DNA of 10,579 nt from JAGDXZ01 sp049965975 (GTDB taxonomy: Archaea > Micrarchaeota > Micrarchaeia > Micrarchaeales > CABMGC01). The position numbers were made by a program, and so were the translations under genes. The stretch lies in NCBI GenBank assembly GCA_049965975.1, contig JBMFVN010000025.1, forward strand, positions 1-10,579, given 5' to 3'. The notes under the pieces were generated by a model. It saw only the letters and a program-made list of their open reading frames with translations, was not told where the DNA came from and did no database searches. Positions 7,180 to 10,579 of this stretch are shown piece after piece (within the stretch, counting starts at the first letter, position 1; each line of letters begins with the position of its first letter).

Positions 7180-7878
7180 TTATGGGAATGTCATATGCCT
7201 TGGCTTTGGCATTATCATGACTCCTTCTTCAGGGTCTCCAAGTTGCATGTAATTCTTGCTGATATAATCTAAGCCAACTATTGCGCACGTGGCAGCATCT
7301 AGCTCGTCGCCTGTCGCGTTATTTCTCAGGCCTTTTAATCCATATTTTACAAGGCTTTTTCTAAGTGCGCCTATGCCTTTCTGCTTGCGCGGCATGCCAA
7401 GAATGTCCTGGGCGCCTCCAGGAAAGCTTTCTATAACAACGAAGCCCTTCCTCTCCAACCGCTTTTTGAGAGCGATGCCCCGCCGTGTGAGCATGCGCAT
7501 GGGCCCGAGCGTAATCGGAAAGAAGCGTATGTGCAGCTTTCTTAGCTCAAGGTCGCACTTCCTGAAATGCGGACCCGGCTGCTCTATGCTTTTTCTTCCG
7601 GCTGGCAGGCTTAGCGGAGCATCTATGCTGACTACCCTCGGCTTCGCTTTTATTACTGCCTCTTCTATTTCGGAGTCGGAGTAAAGCACGCTAGTCTTGC
7701 ACGTCATGCTGGCGCTCATTTCGCAAAAGCCGGTAGGCCGCTTGGCGCTGCCTGCTAGGTCTATGCCGACAACAAGCATAAGCATCAAAGCTTGCCTACT
7801 CTCCTCTTCTGTGCTCTTCTTATCCTCTTTCTTCTTTTCTTTACCCATTTCCAGCGCATTCTTCCTTTCTTTTTCCAC
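7180..7878 (-). CDS. DUF429 family protein (COG2410, predicted RNase H-fold nuclease)
   Basis: The core matches DUF429/COG2410: VVGIDLAGS at about 36-44 with RPTGF following, VVSIDAPLSLPAG, a CDLELRK segment, RFFPITLGPMRMLTRRG, VIESFPGGAQDILGMPRKQKG, and a late GDELDAATCAIVG with acidic residues. The conserved Asp/Glu pattern in these positions is why the family is predicted to have an RNase H-like nuclease fold; no activity is assumed here. The longest reading starts with GTG at 7878 and gives an N-terminal tail of about 30 residues that is almost wholly Lys/Glu. Relatives normally begin just before VVGIDLAG, so ATG 7785 or 7779 may be the real start; ATG 7848 is another option with AAAGGAAG about 11 nt upstream. 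The gene converges with bud32 across 70 bp. Confidence 0.85.
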   Translation of the reverse strand: MEKERKNALEMGKEKKKEDKKSTEEESRQALMLMLVVGIDLAGSAKRPTGFCEMSASMTCKTSVLYSDSEIEEAVIKAKPRVVSIDAPLSLPAGRKSIEQPGPHFRKCDLELRKLHIRFFPITLGPMRMLTRRGIALKKRLERKGFVVIESFPGGAQDILGMPRKQKGIGALRKSLVKYGLKGLRNNATGDELDAATCAIVGLDYISKNYMQLGDPEEGVMIMPKPRHMTFP

Positions 7879-7952
7879 TTTCTAGGTATGCTACCCAAGT
7901 ATACACCTTTTCAGGTTATTATTATGCAGAACATTTTAATAATTAGCGTTGG

Positions 7953-7960
7953 TTAAATAA
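7953..7960 (+). promoter_or_regulatory. TATA-like box for the anchored surface protein
   Basis: TTAAATAA is centred about 25 nt before the ATG at 7982, the spacing expected if transcription starts at or next to the start codon (leaderless mRNA). No SD site is present upstream of that ATG, which agrees with this. Confidence 0.45.
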
Positions 7961-7981
7961 AATCATGAATTGGGTTTTGCA

Positions 7982-8740
7982 ATGAAAGCAGGCATAATAG
8001 CCTATCTTGTTTTGCTTGTAATAATTGTGGGCATGGCGCTGTTCTATTTTCATTCTGATTTGTTTGCTTTAAAGCCTCATTATACAACTACCGTTACTAC
8101 GACAGTTAAGCCAAGCGCTACTACAACTTCCTCTTCGACCTCTACCACAGTAGAGCCCATAACCATAATAGCTTCTTGCCTTTCGCCTTTGCCTTCTTTG
8201 CCTATACCTAACGGCAATTTCTCTACAGGCACTTACGCCAACTGGACAGTGTCAGGCTTCGGCTTTTCTTCTTCGCCTCTTAATCTTTCAAATGCAATAG
8301 AACAAGGAGGCTATTACGGTGCGCCTTGGAGCAATTTCGGCAACAATACATTTGCCGCTACTACTTATCAGAAAGGGCTTGCCGTTCAGCCAGGCAACTT
8401 AACTTCGTCTGTTTTCAAGGTTACTGAGCCTTTCTTGAATTTCAAGATAGTCTCTGCGCAGAACAACCTGATATACGTTGAGATTCTTCAAGACAACAAA
8501 CCGGTAATAGTAGTGCACTACAACACCTATGCTGCGCCAGGAAATCTTAACGGCCAGTCAACGTTTGAAAACGCGAGCATTCCTTTGAGCACACTCTTGT
8601 GCAAGAATGTCAGCATAAGAATAGTGTTTGATGTTACCGGGCTTACAACCACGCAGTTCGTTGCTGTTACAGGTTTCAGGCTGAGCAAAACACCAGTTTC
8701 AACTCCTGGCATTACTGTGAATGAGACGTTTTTGAAATGA
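7982..8740 (+). CDS. Membrane-anchored extracellular protein, probable beta-sandwich domain
   Basis: Family not recognised with certainty. The protein starts MKAG followed by one hydrophobic segment (about 19-20 residues, IIAYLVLLVIIVGMALFYF), an N-terminal anchor or uncleaved signal. A Thr/Ser/Val linker comes next (TTTVTTTVKPSATTTSSSTS), then a domain of roughly 190 residues. That domain opens with PNGNFSTGTYANWTVSG, the pattern that begins many galactose-binding-like (carbohydrate-binding) domains, and has alternating hydrophobic strands to the end. Eight N-X-S/T sequons and two cysteines lie in the outer part, so N-glycosylation and a disulfide are plausible. Topology would be short inside, domain outside. 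TTG at 7970 gives four extra residues, but ATG 7982 fits the promoter spacing. It stands alone, with a minus-strand gene on each side. Confidence 0.75.
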   Translation: MKAGIIAYLVLLVIIVGMALFYFHSDLFALKPHYTTTVTTTVKPSATTTSSSTSTTVEPITIIASCLSPLPSLPIPNGNFSTGTYANWTVSGFGFSSSPLNLSNAIEQGGYYGAPWSNFGNNTFAATTYQKGLAVQPGNLTSSVFKVTEPFLNFKIVSAQNNLIYVEILQDNKPVIVVHYNTYAAPGNLNGQSTFENASIPLSTLLCKNVSIRIVFDVTGLTTTQFVAVTGFRLSKTPVSTPGITVNETFLK

Positions 8741-8763
8741 AATAATTGCAAATATTTTGTTTA

Positions 8764-9279
8764 CTAGCTTTTAGGATTAGTGTCTGCATTTTGCTGCTCT
8801 GGAGTTACAGGTTCTGCATATGTGTTAGGCGCCTGCAGCTCTGATTCCTGCTGCTGTTGCTGCTGGCTTTCAGCTTGTTGCCTGCCTCCCCTCTTTTGCT
8901 GTTTCTCTTGTCTAGCTTCTGCAAATATTACGTTCAGATCTTCTTCCTGCTGAGTTTCCATCCAGGCTTTTATGTAAGCTGCTATGTTCTTGAAAGGCTT
9001 TGAGTACCTGTCTGTGAAGCTGTACTCGTTGTTATCATGCTTGAGCAGTCCCACCTGCACCCCGAAGTCAAGATAGCGCTTCCATGTGGCTAGCGGCAGG
9101 CTATCGTCGCAGTCCTTAAGCCTGAGCGTACCTCTTTTCTTTACCTCTAGCAGGGCTTTTGCAAACCTGTATGCCTTTGTCTCATTCTCAAAATATATCT
9201 TGGCAATGTCCTTCACGCTAGGATTTTTCAGCTTTTCCTTTAGGGGTGCGTCCTCGTATTCCCAGTACCTGATCGCCAT
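8764..9279 (-). CDS. Winged-helix-like protein with Gln-rich C-terminal tail
   Basis: No named family recognised. Residues 1-120 are mostly helical with a pattern like a winged helix: SVKDIAKIYF, a helix with YRFAKALLEVKKRG, then TWKRYLDFGVQVGLLKHDN and the turn NEYSFTDRY, where the 'GLL-x-Y-x-F/L-T' rhythm is typical of the wing in archaeal HTH proteins. From about residue 125 the chain is disordered-looking and rich in Gln, Glu, Lys and Arg, with a run of six Gln. The last 25 residues are Pro/Thr/Asn/Gln. A DNA- or RNA-binding role is inference. ATG 9279 is preferred over TTG 9288 because a TATA-like box is centred about 30 nt upstream and no SD is present, suggesting a leaderless mRNA. Confidence 0.7.
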   Translation of the reverse strand: MAIRYWEYEDAPLKEKLKNPSVKDIAKIYFENETKAYRFAKALLEVKKRGTLRLKDCDDSLPLATWKRYLDFGVQVGLLKHDNNEYSFTDRYSKPFKNIAAYIKAWMETQQEEDLNVIFAEARQEKQQKRGGRQQAESQQQQQQESELQAPNTYAEPVTPEQQNADTNPKS

Positions 9280-9303
9280 AACTGTCAATTATCAATATCA
9301 TTT

Positions 9304-9315
9304 AATATTTAAAAG
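9304..9315 (-). promoter_or_regulatory. TATA-like box for the winged-helix-like gene
   Basis: The minus strand reads CTTTTAAATATT here, preceded by GGGGGAATT. It is centred roughly 30 nt before ATG 9279. It lies just 22 bp from the left limit of the tnpB remnant. Confidence 0.45.
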
Positions 9316-9418
9316 AATTCCCCCTATCCTCTTTGAGATTCGTATCACTTGTTTTGCTTTAACGGATATACCTCAGACAGGGATGTAAGCGCAGCGATGG
9401 TAACAAAAACCAAAGGGC

Positions 9419-9441
9419 TTTCCCTATGGAACATAGGGAGA
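9419..9441 (+). repeat. Strong inverted repeat (hairpin 1) within the tnpB remnant
   Basis: CCCTATG (9422-9428) pairs perfectly with CATAGGG (9432-9438) around a GAA loop. The stem extends outward to about 10 pairs with one G-T. It spans the place where the reading frame breaks. Confidence 0.75.
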
Positions 9442-9448
9442 CGCTCGC

Positions 9449-9464
9449 AGAGGATCATGCCTCT
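9449..9464 (+). repeat. Inverted repeat (hairpin 2) within the tnpB remnant
   Basis: AGAGG (9449-9453) pairs with CCTCT (9460-9464) around the six-base loop ATCATG. It lies 7 bp after hairpin 1. Confidence 0.5.
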
Positions 9465-9563
9465 ACAAGTAGCATGCTGGATTACGTGAGAAGTATTCCG
9501 CATGTGAAAGCAAGCATTGCCGTTGAAGTGAGAAGCTCCAAACAAACGGAAGGGTTGTTGAAG

Positions 9564-9591
9564 CCCCGTCCGTAAGGTCGGGGTAGTTCAC
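9564..9591 (+). mobile_element. IS200/IS605-type right end with hairpin, candidate omegaRNA 3' scaffold
   Basis: CCCCG (9564-9568) pairs with CGGGG (9579-9583). After a T-T mismatch CC pairs with GG, closing a GTAA (GNRA-type) tetraloop. The hairpin overlaps the tnpB stop and is followed by TAGTTCAC, the usual layout of IS200/IS605 (IS1341-type) right ends. In active elements this sequence is the 3' end of the omegaRNA scaffold and the guide begins just downstream. No matching left end was found in the window. Confidence 0.7.
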
Positions 9592-9782
9592 TCAAAGACA
9601 GTTTTCAAGCATTTGTCAACTAAAACGCCTATATCTAAAGCGGATACTTGAAGGAACAATAAATAAGGCCTCTTGATGCGCTTGTGCACATGAACGAATT
9701 CTTCTGAAACAGATTTGACACTCCAAAAAGTATAGAAAACTTCTCAGACGACGGTTTCTTCGAAGAACTTGCCATTACCGCA

Positions 9783-10064
9783 TTGCGCGCAGCGTCTGCG
9801 CTTTCAGGTAAGCCGGTCGCAGATGTGGGCAAAGAGTGCTACGAGCTCGGAGTGCACAAAAACAAGGACTACGGTTCAGACAATATTCTAAGATTCGGGA
9901 CTATGGGCATCATTGTCAGAATAGGCGACAAGATAAACAGACTGAACAACCTACAGAAGTCTGGCACGGCAAGCGTAACCGACGAGAAGATGCTTTATAC
10001 AATTATGGACGTTTTCAATTACGCGGTATACGGCATAATGCTGAGCAACAACGTCTGGTTCTGA
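9783..10064 (+). CDS. DUF1599 / nucleotide modification associated domain 1 (Nmad1) protein
   Basis: The 93-residue reading contains HKNKDYGSDNILRFGTMGI, VRIGDKINRLNNL, VTDEK and MDVFNYAVYGIML. This is the pattern of the DUF1599/Nmad1 family (K-N-x-DYG ... fG..G..vRi.DK..RL..L ... D..NYA), a small helical family common in phages and linked by context to modified nucleotides; its reaction is unknown. The TTG at 9783 is the first possible start after an in-frame TGA, but it has no SD site. Coding-like sequence in the same frame continues upstream (SIENFSDDGFFEELAITA, from about 9729) to an ATG at 9690, interrupted by TGA at 9705-9707. The gene may therefore be 5'-broken, or use a non-standard start such as ATT 9774. 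It sits just downstream of the transposon right end and 54 bp before the tRNA. Confidence 0.7.
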   Translation: MRAASALSGKPVADVGKECYELGVHKNKDYGSDNILRFGTMGIIVRIGDKINRLNNLQKSGTASVTDEKMLYTIMDVFNYAVYGIMLSNNVWF

Positions 10065-10081
10065 GCGTTTGCGTTCAAAAC

Positions 10082-10095
10082 ATAAAAATAAAAAG
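10082..10095 (+). promoter_or_regulatory. Possible TATA box for the tRNA gene
   Basis: The A/T-only run ATAAAAATAAAAAG is centred about 30 bp before the tRNA 5' end, a suitable distance for a short 5' leader. Confidence 0.35.
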
Positions 10096-10118
10096 AAGGA
10101 ACGATAGAATATATGCGG

Positions 10119-10192
10119 GCTCCCGTCGTCTAGTCCGGTCAAGGATACGGCCCATTCGAGGCTGGGACCCGGTTCAAATCCCGGTGGGAGCA
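10119..10192 (+). tRNA. tRNA-Glu (anticodon UUC), with unusual features
   Basis: A cloverleaf of 74 nt can be drawn. The acceptor stem is GCTCCCG (10119-10125) with TGGGAGC (10185-10191), followed by discriminator A; no CCA is encoded. The D arm is GTCT/GGAT with a loop containing A14 and GG. The anticodon stem is CGGCC/GGCTG with loop CATTCGA, giving anticodon TTC at 10155-10157 for glutamate. The T loop TTCAAAT is normal. Two oddities stand out. Position 33 is A (10154), where U is nearly invariant. The T stem 5' strand reads CCCGG opposite CCCGG, leaving a C-C mismatch or bulge, with a short variable loop, as if one G were lost from CCGGG. It could be a working divergent tRNA or a degenerate copy. 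Confidence 0.85.
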
Positions 10193-10195
10193 AAA

Positions 10196-10402
10196 CTAAT
10201 ATTGGTTATTTCTAAGTTCTTCTCTTAATGTATCAAGAATGGATAAGAAAGCCCTCACGAACAACTCATCTGTAAAACCTCCGATCTGCTTTATTATGAG
10301 CACAACAGGGTGCTTTGCAAACTTCAGGGTGTGCCCGTAACGCTGCACAATCACGCGTGCAGCAGCGCAAACCTCTGCCAATTTATTTCTTATGGTCGCC
10401 AT
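10196..10402 (-). CDS. Small protein of unknown function, convergent with tRNA-Glu
   Basis: A 68-residue reading starts at ATG 10402 and stops 3 bp from the tRNA 3' end. Composition is ordinary for a folded helical protein: a start of MATIRNKLAEVCAAARVIV, a middle KHPVVLIIKQIGGFTDELF, and a basic/acidic C-terminal helix AFLSILDTLREELRN. No family was recognised. No SD is visible; GGGAAAAGATAATAA upstream on the minus strand is a weak promoter candidate, close to the start. Coding potential is moderate, and it could also be a remnant. Confidence 0.4.
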   Translation of the reverse strand: MATIRNKLAEVCAAARVIVQRYGHTLKFAKHPVVLIIKQIGGFTDELFVRAFLSILDTLREELRNNQY

Positions 10403-10579
10403 ATTCGTGTTATTATCTTTTCCCTACTCTCTGCAGGGGTTTACCGTCGAAAGAGAGAAAGGGCCCCTGCTGTAGGGATCGCATTTATCGACGAAGAAAA
10501 GATTTATAATTTGTCAGGATCCTAGTTAGAGAAGCAGCAAAAGAGATACTGGGTGTTTAGCTTGGATAAAAAACTTATA
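10403..10579. other. Right-edge segment without a recognised gene
   Basis: No convincing gene is seen. A 16-codon open stretch on the plus strand (about 10510-10559) ends REAAKEILGV and stop, which reads like a protein C-terminus, but a TAA closes the frame just upstream and no start is present. ATAAAAAACTTATA at 10566-10579 resembles a BRE/TATA element for a plus-strand gene beyond the window. Confidence 0.3.

Larger units (their letters stand above)
9337..9575 (+). pseudogene. tnpB: 3' remnant of an IS200/IS605-type tnpB (TnpB C-terminus, frameshifted)
   Basis: Translating from 9337 gives a short zinc-ribbon/RuvC-III-like end: CFNGYTSDRDVSAAM. This resembles the TnpB pattern CxxCGYxxDRDVNAAxNI, with the second Cys of the knuckle missing by one codon and the RuvC-III Asp kept. 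That frame ends at a stop near 9484. The plausible TnpB tail continues in another frame: PMEHRETLAEDHASTSS, then YVRSIPHVKASIAVEVRS, and TEGLLKPRP with TAA at 9573. A frameshift near 9410-9428 therefore splits it. A TGA at 9334 closes the frame upstream, and the rest of tnpB is absent. No tnpA is seen. The catalytic protein cannot be made from this copy. Recognition is by motif pattern, not by database search. Confidence 0.7.

Noticed and set aside
9086..9388. Plus-strand open frame running from the winged-helix-like gene into the tnpB remnant
   Set aside because: It is antisense over most of its length and uses a different frame from the TnpB motifs.
9345..9545. Minus-strand open frame of 66 codons across the tnpB remnant
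   Set aside because: It is antisense to the TnpB tail and has no recognisable features.
9951..10193. Minus-strand open frame of 80 codons covering the tRNA
   Set aside because: It reads antisense through a tRNA gene and the Nmad1 gene; tRNA genes often give such spurious frames.
10310..10525. Plus-strand open frame of 71 codons at the right end
   Set aside because: It begins opposite the small minus-strand gene and has no recognisable pattern or SD site; kept only as unexplained sequence.
1..10579. CRISPR array or tandem repeat array
   Set aside because: No regularly spaced direct repeats were seen when reading the window.

Overview
The window is archaeal. It carries a DNA-directed RNA polymerase operon in archaeal form (rpoH, then a B subunit split into B'' and B', then A'), a KEOPS pair (Kae1 and Bud32), a DUF429/COG2410 protein, BRE/TATA-like promoters, and a tRNA gene with no encoded CCA. 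Shine-Dalgarno (SD) motifs of the AGGTG/GGAGG type precede several genes, and TTG is used as a start codon. The polymerase and Kae1 proteins keep the diagnostic motifs but are divergent. Together with the short intergenic gaps this suggests a small-genome lineage such as the Micrarchaeota/DPANN group. That placement is inference and needs a phylogeny.

Left part (1-4686, minus strand): the operon rpoH-rpoB''-rpoB'-rpoA'. Gaps are 18, 8 and 0 bp. rpoA' runs off the left edge before its catalytic loop. A 296-bp gap (4687-4982) separates this operon from the divergent plus-strand genes. The gap holds promoter signals in both directions and two hairpins that could belong to a small RNA.

Middle (4983-7109, plus strand): a Nudix-fold protein with a broken Nudix box, then kae1, then bud32. 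The last two overlap. Kae1 and Bud32 are partners in the KEOPS complex that makes N6-threonylcarbamoyladenosine (t6A) in tRNA. Convergent to them is a DUF429 protein (7180-7878, minus). A cell-surface-type protein follows (7982-8740, plus): one N-terminal membrane anchor, a Thr/Ser linker and a sequon-rich beta-rich domain. Next is a winged-helix-like protein with a Gln-rich tail (8764-9279, minus).

Right part (9337-10579): this looks like a decaying accessory patch. It contains the 3' remnant of an IS200/IS605-type tnpB with its right-end hairpin, and two further hairpins that remain intact although the reading frame is broken. Then come a DUF1599 (Nmad1) gene with an in-frame TGA near its apparent original start, a tRNA-Glu(UUC) gene with A at position 33 and a defective T stem, and a small unrecognised minus-strand gene.

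The most promising leads are the orphan omegaRNA-like structure, the odd tRNA-Glu, the interrupted Nmad1 gene, the KEOPS-linked degenerate Nudix protein, and the possible small RNA beside rpoH.
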